14,472 bases of DNA from an uncultured Prevotella sp. (GTDB lineage: Bacteria > Bacteroidota > Bacteroidia > Bacteroidales > Bacteroidaceae): NCBI GenBank assembly GCA_900548195.1, contig URJQ01000080.1, forward strand, positions 1 through 14,472, in the 5' to 3' direction. This document shows positions 1 to 7,409 of this stretch, one piece after another. Every line of letters begins with the position of its first letter. Position 1 is the first letter of the stretch. Both the position numbers and the translations under genes were made by a program. The notes under the pieces were generated by a model, which did no database searches, was not told the origin of the DNA, and was given only the letters and a program-made list of their open reading frames with translations.

Positions 1-1
1 G

Positions 2-24
2 AGAGCTGTCTGGAAGACAGTACC
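2..24 (+). repeat. Left copy of a 23-bp perfect inverted repeat
   Basis: Bases 2-24 are the exact reverse complement of 14378-14400, and the match stops at both edges. The core CTGTCT-GGA-AGACAG (6-20) is itself a small hairpin, but the outer bases are not self-complementary, so the long-range match exceeds the local palindrome. It may be a dispersed intergenic hairpin family or an element end. No transposase lies between the copies. Confidence 0.8.
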
Positions 25-38
25 GAGAATCGCCTCCC

Positions 39-91
39 AACCGCGTCAGCGCGATTTTTCACTCTTCACTTTTCACTCTTCACTTTTCACT
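39..91 (+). repeat. 53-bp direct repeat, copy 1
   Basis: This stretch matches 9339-9391 with one mismatch (A75 versus C9375). It begins with a short GC-rich hairpin, CGCG-TCAG-CGCG (42-53), followed by five T, which resembles a small terminator. It continues into a pyrimidine-rich tandem of CACTCTT and CACTTTT words. One copy lies ahead of the AraC-type gene and the other ahead of the LRR gene. Confidence 0.85.
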
Positions 92-112
92 TATAGAAGA
101 AAAGGTAACTTA

Positions 113-137
113 CATTCTTCATTCTTCATTCTTCATT
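113..137 (+). repeat. 7-bp microsatellite (CATTCTT)n
   Basis: Three exact copies of CATTCTT (113-133) are followed by a partial fourth. This is a simple-sequence tract in the region upstream of the AraC-type gene. A 7-bp period recurs at 11564-11591 with a different unit. Confidence 0.8.
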
Positions 138-259
138 TTAAATGGGGGGAAGCCTCTAATTGCCAACATCACATAGCAATAATTAAGGGGAAAAAAACAA
201 AAAAACAAAACTTTATGGTTTTTTTTGTTAAAACAATGCCACAATAACAATCTTTTTAT

Positions 260-267
260 TATCTTTG
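260..267 (+). promoter_or_regulatory. Candidate promoter -7 box for the AraC-type gene
   Basis: TATCTTTG fits the Bacteroidetes primary-sigma consensus TAnnTTTG and lies 62 bases before the ATG at 329, implying a leader of about 55 nt. A convincing -33 box at the usual distance is not visible; the nearest clear TTTG (224-227) is too far upstream. The call rests on the -7 match and the AT-rich context. Confidence 0.55.
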
Positions 268-290
268 CACAAAAATATCATTACAGACCG

Positions 291-330
291 ACAATTCTGT
301 CATAATATCCGTACACAATTTTGTCATTAT
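291..330 (+). promoter_or_regulatory. Candidate operator: two direct half-sites before the AraC-type gene
   Basis: ACAATTCTGTCATAAT (291-306) and ACAATTTTGTCATTAT (315-330) differ at 2 of 16 positions and are 24 bp apart. Each has dyad character: GACA/TGTC arms in the first, ACAA/TTGT in the second. The second runs into the start codon. The site between -7 box and ATG, with a spacing of slightly over two helical turns, would suit autoregulation by the AraC-type protein. Binding is inference. Confidence 0.4.
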
Positions 331-691
331 GAGAAATCCTAAGCCAAAGAATTTTGCGCGCGTATTAAAAAAAGCAGAAAAAAGTAAATTCTACCTTAAT
401 CCTGACCTCCACATGGAGGAATTCGCACGCCAAATCGGAACAAACCGTACGTACCTGAGCACATACCTGAATGAAGAAATGGGGACATGCTTCGCTGACT
501 ATGTCAACGAGTTACGATTAGAAAAAGCCATCGAACTGCTTGATAAAGGAAAACATTCCCATATCAAAGTAGCAAAAATGGTAGGGTACAACAGTGAATA
601 CACCTTCCGTCGCCTATTCAAGGAAAAGCACGGAATGACACCGCGCGAGTATGCACTGAAGAAAAAGGAGGAAAGAGAACAAAACCAGTAA
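329..691 (+). CDS. Stand-alone AraC-family HTH DNA-binding protein
   Basis: This small cytoplasmic DNA-binding protein of 120 residues consists almost wholly of an AraC/XylS-type domain with two helix-turn-helix motifs. The first is around residues 28-50 (MEEFARQIGTNRTYLSTYLN). The second is around 78-105 (VAKMVGYNSEYTFRRLFKEK), followed by the family signature GMTPREYA. No ligand-binding, receiver, membrane or sensor domain precedes it. Most AraC regulators are near 300 residues, and Bacteroidales hybrid two-component sensors that end in this domain exceed 1,000. A promoter-like box lies upstream and no coding remnant is visible there, so it appears naturally short and not truncated. The tail is Lys/Glu-rich. 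It sits alone before the repeat-rich gap and may regulate the downstream protease-SusCD locus, itself, or both. The target is unknown. Confidence 0.92.
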   Translation: MRNPKPKNFARVLKKAEKSKFYLNPDLHMEEFARQIGTNRTYLSTYLNEEMGTCFADYVNELRLEKAIELLDKGKHSHIKVAKMVGYNSEYTFRRLFKEKHGMTPREYALKKKEEREQNQ

Positions 692-787
692 TCAAGAGAT
701 GGATCACCATCACTTACAAATTGATACTTTTTCCACATCCAAAATTACAATTTTCTGACAAAACGCCAAAACAGAGACCGCAGGACA
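692..787. other. Gap downstream of the AraC-type gene
   Basis: No gene is seen here. The only structure is a weak palindrome, AAAATT-AC-AATTTT (741-754), which lacks a GC stem and so is a poor terminator. The 22-bp periodicity starts at about 788. Confidence 0.5.
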
Positions 788-1139
788 ATAACTATGCTTT
801 CACCACATAATAGCATAGCTTTTACCACCTAAAAGCATAGTTATTGCCCAGCAATCACAATGCTTTCAGATTGTAAGTAATGATACTTTCATCTCGCAAG
901 TATAAAAAATAGTTTTTTGACAACATAAGCAAACAATCTTGCTTACATAAACAAAGCATTTTGCTTACATAAACAAAGCATCTTGCTTACATAAACAAAC
1001 CGTTTTGCTTACATAAACAACACATCTTGTAAACATAAGCAAAGCATTTTGCTAATAAGAGCAACACATCATACAAATACAAGCAATGCAAACTGCAAGC
1101 ATGGACAATGCAAACTGCAAGCAAAAGCAATGCAAGGAC
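788..1139. repeat. Degenerate 22-bp tandem repeat array A (about 16 units)
   Basis: The tract can be cut into sixteen consecutive 22-nt units in constant register, with three grading variants. Units at 788-897 resemble TAGCATAGCTTTTACCA. Units at 917-1070 (seven exact 22-nt steps) carry TTGCTTACATAAACAAAGCA. Units at 1071-1136 carry CAATGCAAACTGCAAGCA, recurring at 1084 and 1106, with a partial copy at 1128. CATA recurs at the same offset in many units, and many junctions contain small dyads such as AAGCA-TTT-TGCTT. No spacers separate the units, so this is not a CRISPR array. A 22-bp period cannot keep a reading frame, and it is close to two turns of B-DNA. Function is unknown. Confidence 0.85.
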
Positions 1140-1244
1140 AAATAAATCAGTTGGCAAAACCAGCAGATTTAGACTACATAAAAAAGACAACACTCACACC
1201 CGGCTACATCAATCACTTACTATATATATGAATAATATACACAA
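1140..1244. other. AT-rich gap between two repeat arrays
   Basis: No gene, hairpin or promoter box can be supported. Fragments such as ACATAAA suggest decayed 22-bp units, and the end (1217-1240) is a TA-rich tract. Confidence 0.45.
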
Positions 1245-1357
1245 ACAGCTACTGATGAGTAAGCAAAAGGCATACCGATGAGTAAGCAAACAGCTACTGA
1301 TGAGTAAGCAAACAGCTACTGATGAGTAAGCAAAAGGCATACCGACGAGTAAGCAAA
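1245..1357. repeat. Tandem array B: five 22/23-bp units of two types
   Basis: The conserved word GATGAGTAAGCA (last copy GACGAGTAAGCA) begins at 1254, 1277, 1299, 1321 and 1344, giving steps of 23, 22, 22 and 23. Between copies the variable part is either ACAGCTACT (type 1) or AAGGCATACC (type 2), in the order 1-2-1-1-2. It is followed by a purine-rich run of GAT and GAG triplets (1364-1384) leading to the protease gene. It is nearly error-free compared with array A, so it may be younger. Confidence 0.85.
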
Positions 1358-1456
1358 CGAAAAGATGATGATGAGGAGGAGGAGGCACGATAAGAAAAAA
1401 AATGAAGTGAATGATTTCCAATATTTATATATAAAATCCATGTAAAAAACAAAAAT

Positions 1457-4054
1457 ATGAAACTATCAATTTACGTCTTAGCAGCTGCAATGCTGATGGC
1501 TCCTACATTCTGTCAGAATGTGGATGCGAAGAAGAAAAAGAAAGTAAACTTGAAGGCTATCACCGCCAACAAGGCTGACGCTGACTCTGCCAACTATTCG
1601 AAAATAGTAAAGGACGGCGTTGTCAACGAAGGACTCTTCAAGGTCATCTACAAGGCAAAGGAAGGTAAACTCTACTTCGAATTGCCGGAAGATGCCTTCA
1701 AGCATTATTATATCCTCTCCAACCGCATGGCGTCCACCAGTGATACTCAGGATTTCGTTGCTGGACAGATGATAAACACACCTATGCTCATACAGTTTTC
1801 CAAGGATGAGCGCAATGTATATATCGACCTCGTGCAGATCAGAAACACAGTCGATCCTAACGATGCCATTGCATCGGCTTTCAAGAAGAATTTCCTCAAT
1901 CCAAGACTTAAAGGCTTTAAAATCGCTGCAAAGAATGGCAACAGCGTCGTGATTGACGTGACTGCTTTCTTCGGCACCAACGAGGCTGCCATCTCACCTA
2001 TCAAGCAAGACTCTCCTGTAGCCAAGCTCCTGGGTGGCGGAAACTCCCTCAAGGGCACATTCACTGCTGACGCTTCTGGCATAGATAAGGTGAAGGCATT
2101 CCCTAAGAACATTGAAATAGAGAGCACACTCTCATTCATGACCACTGGCATTATCAAGAAGCCATACACCGTAAAGGTACACCGCTCGCTCTTCGTCCTG
2201 CCTGACGAACCTATGGTGGCACGTTATCAGGACAACCGCGTGGGTTATTTCTACGATGACAAGACCATTTTCTCATCCAATAAAGATAAGGTGGAGAGCA
2301 AATCCATCATCAGCCGCTGGCGTCTGGAGCCTAAACCGGAGGATATGCAGAAGTATTTCGCCGGCGAACTCGTTGAGCCTCAGAAGCCTATCGTATTTTA
2401 TGTAGATACTGCTTTCCCTGAGAAATGGCGCAAGACCATCAAGGCTGGTATCGAAGACTGGAACATTGCCTTCGCAGAGGCGGGCTTCAAGAATGCTATC
2501 ATAGCAAAGGATTACCCTACGGACGACCCAGACTTCGACCCGGACGATATGCGCTACAGCTGCTTCAAGTATGCCGCTACAGAAACTCCTAACGCTATGG
2601 GCCCTCGCCACGTCGATCCTCGCTCTGGCGAAATCCTCACTGGCGACGTCATCTGGTATCACAACATCGTGTCATTGCTCCACAACTGGCGTTTCATACA
2701 GACTGGCACTGTAGATAAGAGAGTGAGAAAGCCTGTATTCGATGACGACGTAATGTGCGAGTCAATGAGATATGCCGCCGCTCACGAGATTGGTCACACC
2801 CTCGGACTCATGCACAATATGGGAGCCAGCTACGCAATTCCTGTGGATTCTCTCCGCAGTCCTGCCTTCACGCAGCGCTACGGCACCACTCCAAGTATCA
2901 TGGACTATGCACGTAATAACTACGTAGCACAGCCTGGCGACCTTGAGCGTGGCGTCAAGCTCACTCCTCCTCTCATCGGTGTATATGATATCCATGCCAT
3001 CAACTGGGGCTACCGCATCATCCCTGGAGCTAAGACTCCTGACGACGAGAAGCCTGTTCTCGACAAGTGGATTGCTGAGAAGGCTAACGATAAGATGTAC
3101 TGCTTCGGAGCTCAGCAGGTCTTAGGCACCGTCGATCCTACCGACCTTACTGAGGACCTTGGCGATGATCACATCAAGGCAAGCAACTATGGTATCTCCA
3201 ACATGAAGATATTGATGCAGAACCTTGAGCAGTGGGCTATGGTAAAGGGCGATAGATACGACGACATCGAGACTCTCTACCGCGAGGTTATCAAGCAGTA
3301 TTCACGATATCTCAATCATGTAGCATCATATATCGGAGGCATAGAGTACTTTGAAGTACGTCAGGGCGACGGACAGAAGACTGGTAAGGTATATACTCCA
3401 CGCGCCAAGCAGAAGGAGACCGTGGCATGGTTGCTCAATCAGATGCGCACTTTCAGCTCATGGCTCAATCCTACTGACATGATTGGCAAGTTTGAGATGA
3501 ACCTCGATTTCAATGACAAGCTCTACAAGCGCACCATCAATTCCATCTACAGTCCTGCCGCTCTCTATCGCATCAAGGAAAGCGGAATGGTGGATGCAAA
3601 GACCAACTACACCGTGGAGACTTACCTCAACGACGTAGCACAGATGCTCTTCAAGGCACCTGTTGCCGGCAAACTCAGCGAGAGCGAGCAGAGACTGCAG
3701 GCAGAAGCCATTGCTCTCATGATGGCAAATACTGGTCTTGCTCCTGAAAAGGCAAAGAAGAGCGCAAGCAGTTTCGCTGACTATAACGAGTCATACGAAG
3801 ACCTCTCCACCATCGATGCTGAGGACCTCGCCCTCATGCCTCGCTGCTCATGCGACAGCCATTCCCTCTCTTCATTCACACGTATCAATCTCGGAGGCAG
3901 CGTTCTTGGTGAGGCAGAGGCTGGAGCATTGATGGTAGGTCAGTTGAAGCGCATTCTTGCCAAGTACCGCACATACAGAAATGCGGCGAAAGGCACCACT
4001 CTCGATTATTACAACTATCAGATAATGCTCATCGAAAAGCATTTCAAGGTCTAA
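1457..4054 (+). CDS. Secreted metzincin-type zinc metalloprotease (DUF5118/DUF5117/Met-zincin family)
   Basis: This 865-residue zinc endopeptidase is predicted to be exported. An N-terminal hydrophobic signal (residues 3-17) is followed by FCQNVDA and a KKKKK run; the Cys lacks a good lipobox, so ordinary cleavage is more likely than a lipid anchor. The family order in Bacteroidetes is a short DUF5118 segment, a DUF5117 beta-rich region, then the catalytic Met-zincin part (formerly DUF4953). The zinc site is HEIGHTLGLMHN, with H443, E444, H447 and H453, and the Met-turn is SIMDY with M482, so the active site looks intact. The length fits the family. The gene lies 74 bp before susC, with a hairpin between them, suggesting it belongs to the same locus and supplies peptides to the transporter. 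The substrate is not known. Confidence 0.93.
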   Translation: MKLSIYVLAAAMLMAPTFCQNVDAKKKKKVNLKAITANKADADSANYSKIVKDGVVNEGLFKVIYKAKEGKLYFELPEDAFKHYYILSNRMASTSDTQDFVAGQMINTPMLIQFSKDERNVYIDLVQIRNTVDPNDAIASAFKKNFLNPRLKGFKIAAKNGNSVVIDVTAFFGTNEAAISPIKQDSPVAKLLGGGNSLKGTFTADASGIDKVKAFPKNIEIESTLSFMTTGIIKKPYTVKVHRSLFVLPDEPMVARYQDNRVGYFYDDKTIFSSNKDKVESKSIISRWRLEPKPEDMQKYFAGELVEPQKPIVFYVDTAFPEKWRKTIKAGIEDWNIAFAEAGFKNAIIAKDYPTDDPDFDPDDMRYSCFKYAATETPNAMGPRHVDPRSGEILTGDVIWYHNIVSLLHNWRFIQTGTVDKRVRKPVFDDDVMCESMRYAAAHEIGHTLGLMHNMGASYAIPVDSLRSPAFTQRYGTTPSIMDYARNNYVAQPGDLERGVKLTPPLIGVYDIHAINWGYRIIPGAKTPDDEKPVLDKWIAEKANDKMYCFGAQQVLGTVDPTDLTEDLGDDHIKASNYGISNMKILMQNLEQWAMVKGDRYDDIETLYREVIKQYSRYLNHVASYIGGIEYFEVRQGDGQKTGKVYTPRAKQKETVAWLLNQMRTFSSWLNPTDMIGKFEMNLDFNDKLYKRTINSIYSPAALYRIKESGMVDAKTNYTVETYLNDVAQMLFKAPVAGKLSESEQRLQAEAIALMMANTGLAPEKAKKSASSFADYNESYEDLSTIDAEDLALMPRCSCDSHSLSSFTRINLGGSVLGEAEAGALMVGQLKRILAKYRTYRNAAKGTTLDYYNYQIMLIEKHFKV

Positions 4055-4065
4055 AATCCGTAATC

Positions 4066-4073
4066 TAAGTTTG
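4066..4073 (+). promoter_or_regulatory. Possible promoter -7 box upstream of susC
   Basis: TAAGTTTG matches TAnnTTTG, and a loose TTTC lies at 4042-4045, 20 bases upstream, where a -33 element would be expected. If used, transcription would start inside the left arm or loop of the hairpin at 4071-4107. This is a short motif in AT-rich DNA, so chance is a real alternative. Confidence 0.3.
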
Positions 4074-4107
4074 TTGGTCTGTATTATATTTAATTACAGA
4101 CCAACAA
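4071..4107 (+). promoter_or_regulatory. Perfect 13-bp inverted repeat between protease and susC
   Basis: TTGTTGGTCTGTA (4071-4083) and TACAGACCAACAA (4095-4107) are exact complements around an 11-nt AT-rich loop. No T-run follows, so it is not a classical intrinsic terminator. It could attenuate or process the transcript between the protease and susC, or be an operator. It ends 21 bases before the susC ATG. Confidence 0.7.
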
Positions 4108-4128
4108 CTTACACTCAGAAAAGACAAT

Positions 4129-7100
4129 ATGACACAAAGCAAAAAACATAAACATCTGCTCACTTTCAAGAGAAGTATGACAGTGATAGCCATGCTTCTC
4201 CTGTGCCAGTGGGCTGCCGCACAGGACATACTGAGCGGCAAGGTCATCGACAATAGCGGAGAACCCGTCATAGGAGCACAGGTGGCATGGAAGGATAGCA
4301 AGACTGCCACCGTCACCAATGTCGATGGAGCTTTCAATATTCCTTATAGAAAAGGCACACTGCTCATCTCTTATATAGGATATAAGACGCAGCAGCAACA
4401 GATAAAAGACAATAAAAGCCTCATCATCACCCTCAAAGAGGATGCGCAGAATCTTGACGAACTCGTAGTGGTAGGTTACGGATTGCAGAAGAAATCTTCC
4501 ATCACAGGCTCCGTAGAGACCGTGAAAGCTGAGGATCTCACCATGATGCCTACATCCAATCTCAGTCAGGCTCTGTCCGGACAAGTGGCTGGATTGCAGG
4601 TGCTTGAGACCACTGGCGACCCAAGTACCGCAAAGGAGGCTGACATCCACGTGCGTGGTATCAACTCTGCTCCGCTCCTCGTCATCGACGGTGTGCCACG
4701 TTTCGGCACCAATACTTCCGACGGTGAGACTCGTCTCTCCGACCTTAGTCCTGACGACATCGAGAGCATCACAGTGCTCAAGGACGCTGCTGCCGCTGCC
4801 GTATATGGTTCGCGTGCGGCTAACGGCGTAATCCTCGTGCAGACAAAGCGCGCTGGAAAGGGCGGAAAACTCAAGGTCAACTATCGTGGTCAGTACAATA
4901 TCCAGGAGGCTGCCAAGCTCCCTGAGTTTCTCAATGCCTATGATTTCGCAGTATTGAGAAACAAAGCCATCGCCAACAGCCCTTCTTCTACTCTCGTTCC
5001 TTATACCCCCGAGCAGTTGGAACAGATACGCAATCACTCCAATCCTAACGTCTATGGCAACTCCGACCTGCTCGATTACCTCGACAAGACGGGTTATACC
5101 ACCACTCATGCCATCTCTGCAAGCGGTGGAAACCAGGACGTGAGATACTATCTCTCACTCGGTTACGCTGACTCCAAGGGACTCTACAGCGGCGTGGGAC
5201 GCAGTCGCCTCAACTATTCCATGAAGATTGATGCCACATTGGCTAAGAATCTCGTGCTCTCCGTCGATTACACAGGCTCCAACAGCAATGCCAAGAACAG
5301 CAGTTACACCACCATCGACGCTGCTTACAGCTACTCTCCGCTCCAGGTTCTCGAATTTGAAGACGGCAGCCTCGCCAGCATCGATGGCTCCAATCCGCTC
5401 ATCAACATACGTGGACTCGGAGGCTACCGCAAGGATGACACCAAGATGTCAACACTTACAGCTAACCTCAACTGGGACATCACATGGGTAAAGGGTCTCA
5501 ATGCTTACTTCCGTGGCACATTCGATAATAACCACCGCATTGAGAAAAACTTCAGCAAGCCTGTGACTCTCTACACTTACGACGCTGAAGATGGCATATA
5601 CAGCATCGATAAAAACACCGTTTATCCTACTGCAAAGGTCACTCTCGAACAGACTGACCGCGCTTATAGCAGCCAGCTCTATGAGGCAGGACTCAACTAT
5701 AACCGCGAATTTGGAAAGCATGACGTAGGAGCTACTCTCGTGGTCAACTATCACAGACTGAACAATCAGTATATGACTGGTAAGAACCTTGATAAGACTT
5801 CTGTGCCTGAGACTATGGGCGTGGCAAAATCTTCCAAGCTCAATGGCGACGAATCCATCAATGAGCGTGCCTCTATGATTGGACGTCTCAAGTATGGATA
5901 CGACAGCAAGTACTTCGCTGAGTTCAGCTTCCGTATCGACGGTTCCACCAATTTCTCGCCTGATAATCGCTGGGGCTTCTTCCCTTCTATCTCTACCTCT
6001 TGGGTATTGTCAAATGAGAAATTCTTCAAAAACTGGAATCAGAACGTAGTATCCAATGCCAAGGTGCGACTCTCCACTGGTTGGCTCGGTAATGACGGAC
6101 TCGTATCAGCATATTCTTACCTCAAAAACTACACCGAATCGCCTAACTATGGCTACAGCTTCGGCAGTTCTTCGAACACCACAGGCAACTATAGCCCTGG
6201 CTTCACGCTGCTTGCATACCCTAATACCGACCTTACTTGGGGAAAAACCCACGACTATAACATCGGTGCCGACTTCGGATTCTTCAATGGTAAGATAGGT
6301 ATCTCATTCGATTACTTCATCAGATACGAGACTAATAAGATCACTTCTGCCCCTGACTACCTCTTCCCACCTTCTACAGGCGTGGATGGAGCATACCCTT
6401 CCATGAACTTCAGCAAACTGAAAGCTTGGGGATGGGACCTCACTCTCAGTCATAAGAATACCATTGGCAAACTGAAATACAACGTCTCTGTCAACATAGC
6501 AAAGAGCGATGACGAATACACCGACTTCGGAGACGAGACTGCTCAGCTGCCAAATCTTCGCCGTAAGGGCACAAGCAGCATGGTATGGCAGATGTATCAG
6601 GCTGACGGATTGTTCCAGTCACAGGAGGAAATAGACAATTGGCCTCTCGATCAGGACGGACAGGGCAACAAGACTCTCGCTCCTGGAGATATAAAATACG
6701 TGGACCAGAATGATGACCATATACTCGATTCCAACGACTATATCCTCGTCAAGAACTCTTCTTACCCTGACATGGACCTCAGCTTCCGTATGGGAGTGCA
6801 GTATAAGGGCTTCTTTATCAATGCTCTCTTCCAGGGAGAAGTGGGATACAAGCAGAATATCAGCGACTCATATACTCTCGAAAACGGCACTATGCCTAAG
6901 TTCCAGAAGTATCACATGACCGACTCATGGAGCACTGATAATCCTAATGCCAAGTATCCTCGCGTCAAGCTTGCTACGTCTAACGACAACAACCGTAAGA
7001 AATCCACATTCTGGATCGAAGATTGTAACTTCGTCAGACTCAAGATGCTCAACATGGGATATGCCTTCCCTGCCAAGACTGTCAAGAAGATGCACCTCTC

Positions 7101-7230
7101 ATCTCTCAGCATCGCCCTGCAGGCAAGCAACCTCTTCACCATCAGCAGCCTCAAGAGCATGGACCCAGAGTCACTGCGTGGCTACCCGGTACAGCGTTCT
7201 TACGGAGCTTCGCTCAACATCGGATTCTAA
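4129..7230 (+). CDS. SusC/RagA-family TonB-linked outer-membrane transporter
   Basis: This 1,033-residue outer-membrane beta-barrel imports oligomeric nutrients using TonB energy, with a SusD-type lid. A signal peptide with a long basic n-region (hydrophobic core about residues 17-30, ending AAAQ) is followed by a carboxypeptidase-regulatory-like domain (about 33-106) and the family hallmark DELVVVGYG (110-118). The plug domain follows, with VRGINSAPLLVIDGVPR and ESITVLKDAAAAAVYGSRAA, then a long barrel ending in LNIGF with the expected terminal Phe. No STN (anti-sigma signalling) domain is present. An in-frame Met17 could be an alternative start. The susD-like partner follows after 179 bp, wider than is usual for such pairs. 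Sequence alone does not give the cargo; two neighbouring proteases and no glycan enzymes favour peptides, as for RagA. Confidence 0.97.
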   Translation: MTQSKKHKHLLTFKRSMTVIAMLLLCQWAAAQDILSGKVIDNSGEPVIGAQVAWKDSKTATVTNVDGAFNIPYRKGTLLISYIGYKTQQQQIKDNKSLIITLKEDAQNLDELVVVGYGLQKKSSITGSVETVKAEDLTMMPTSNLSQALSGQVAGLQVLETTGDPSTAKEADIHVRGINSAPLLVIDGVPRFGTNTSDGETRLSDLSPDDIESITVLKDAAAAAVYGSRAANGVILVQTKRAGKGGKLKVNYRGQYNIQEAAKLPEFLNAYDFAVLRNKAIANSPSSTLVPYTPEQLEQIRNHSNPNVYGNSDLLDYLDKTGYTTTHAISASGGNQDVRYYLSLGYADSKGLYSGVGRSRLNYSMKIDATLAKNLVLSVDYTGSNSNAKNSSYTTIDAAYSYSPLQVLEFEDGSLASIDGSNPLINIRGLGGYRKDDTKMSTLTANLNWDITWVKGLNAYFRGTFDNNHRIEKNFSKPVTLYTYDAEDGIYSIDKNTVYPTAKVTLEQTDRAYSSQLYEAGLNYNREFGKHDVGATLVVNYHRLNNQYMTGKNLDKTSVPETMGVAKSSKLNGDESINERASMIGRLKYGYDSKYFAEFSFRIDGSTNFSPDNRWGFFPSISTSWVLSNEKFFKNWNQNVVSNAKVRLSTGWLGNDGLVSAYSYLKNYTESPNYGYSFGSSSNTTGNYSPGFTLLAYPNTDLTWGKTHDYNIGADFGFFNGKIGISFDYFIRYETNKITSAPDYLFPPSTGVDGAYPSMNFSKLKAWGWDLTLSHKNTIGKLKYNVSVNIAKSDDEYTDFGDETAQLPNLRRKGTSSMVWQMYQADGLFQSQEEIDNWPLDQDGQGNKTLAPGDIKYVDQNDDHILDSNDYILVKNSSYPDMDLSFRMGVQYKGFFINALFQGEVGYKQNISDSYTLENGTMPKFQKYHMTDSWSTDNPNAKYPRVKLATSNDNNRKKSTFWIEDCNFVRLKMLNMGYAFPAKTVKKMHLSSLSIALQASNLFTISSLKSMDPESLRGYPVQRSYGASLNIGF

Positions 7231-7296
7231 TGATTTGACAGCCGTGGGTTTGTGGTCTGGTTGTTTTGTTCTGCCAACGAATGGTGGACAGTCAGG

Positions 7297-7358
7297 AAAA
7301 TATCAATAGAAAAAAACAAAGAAAAATATATTTGTCTATTTTTATTTATTGATATTTT
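7297..7358 (+). promoter_or_regulatory. Inverted repeat in the susC-susD gap
   Basis: AAAATATCAATA (7297-7308) and TATTGATATTTT (7347-7358) are perfect complements separated by 38 AT-rich bases, with further partial pairing inside (ACAAA/TTTGT). TATATTTG (7327-7334), a match to TAnnTTTG, lies in the loop, so an internal promoter for susD flanked by a dyad is possible. Base composition makes some chance pairing likely. Confidence 0.45.
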
Positions 7359-7409
7359 ATATTAACCAGGCACCCATCCCCATGGAAATAAACACTAACA
7401 AAGATACTT

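Noticed and set aside
329..691. The AraC-type gene as the 3' fragment of a hybrid two-component regulator
   Set aside because: No coding remnant of receiver, kinase or sensor domains is visible in the 328 bases upstream, and a promoter-like box precedes the ATG.
741..754. AAAATT-AC-AATTTT as terminator of the AraC-type gene
   Set aside because: The stem is AT-only with a two-base loop and there is no T-run, so it is likely a chance palindrome in AT-rich DNA.
987..1231. Short open frames on both strands inside the repeat arrays
   Set aside because: They arise because a 22-bp repeat lacking stops reads through in shifting frames. The peptides are low complexity and have no recognisable domain.
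788..1357. The repeat arrays as CRISPR
   Set aside because: Units abut with no unique spacers, repeats vary, and no cas gene or leader is seen.
4090..5109. A 339-codon open frame on the minus strand opposite susC
   Set aside because: It is antisense to a fully convincing SusC N-terminus, shows no recognisable domain, and shorter antisense frames of the same kind occur across the other genes.
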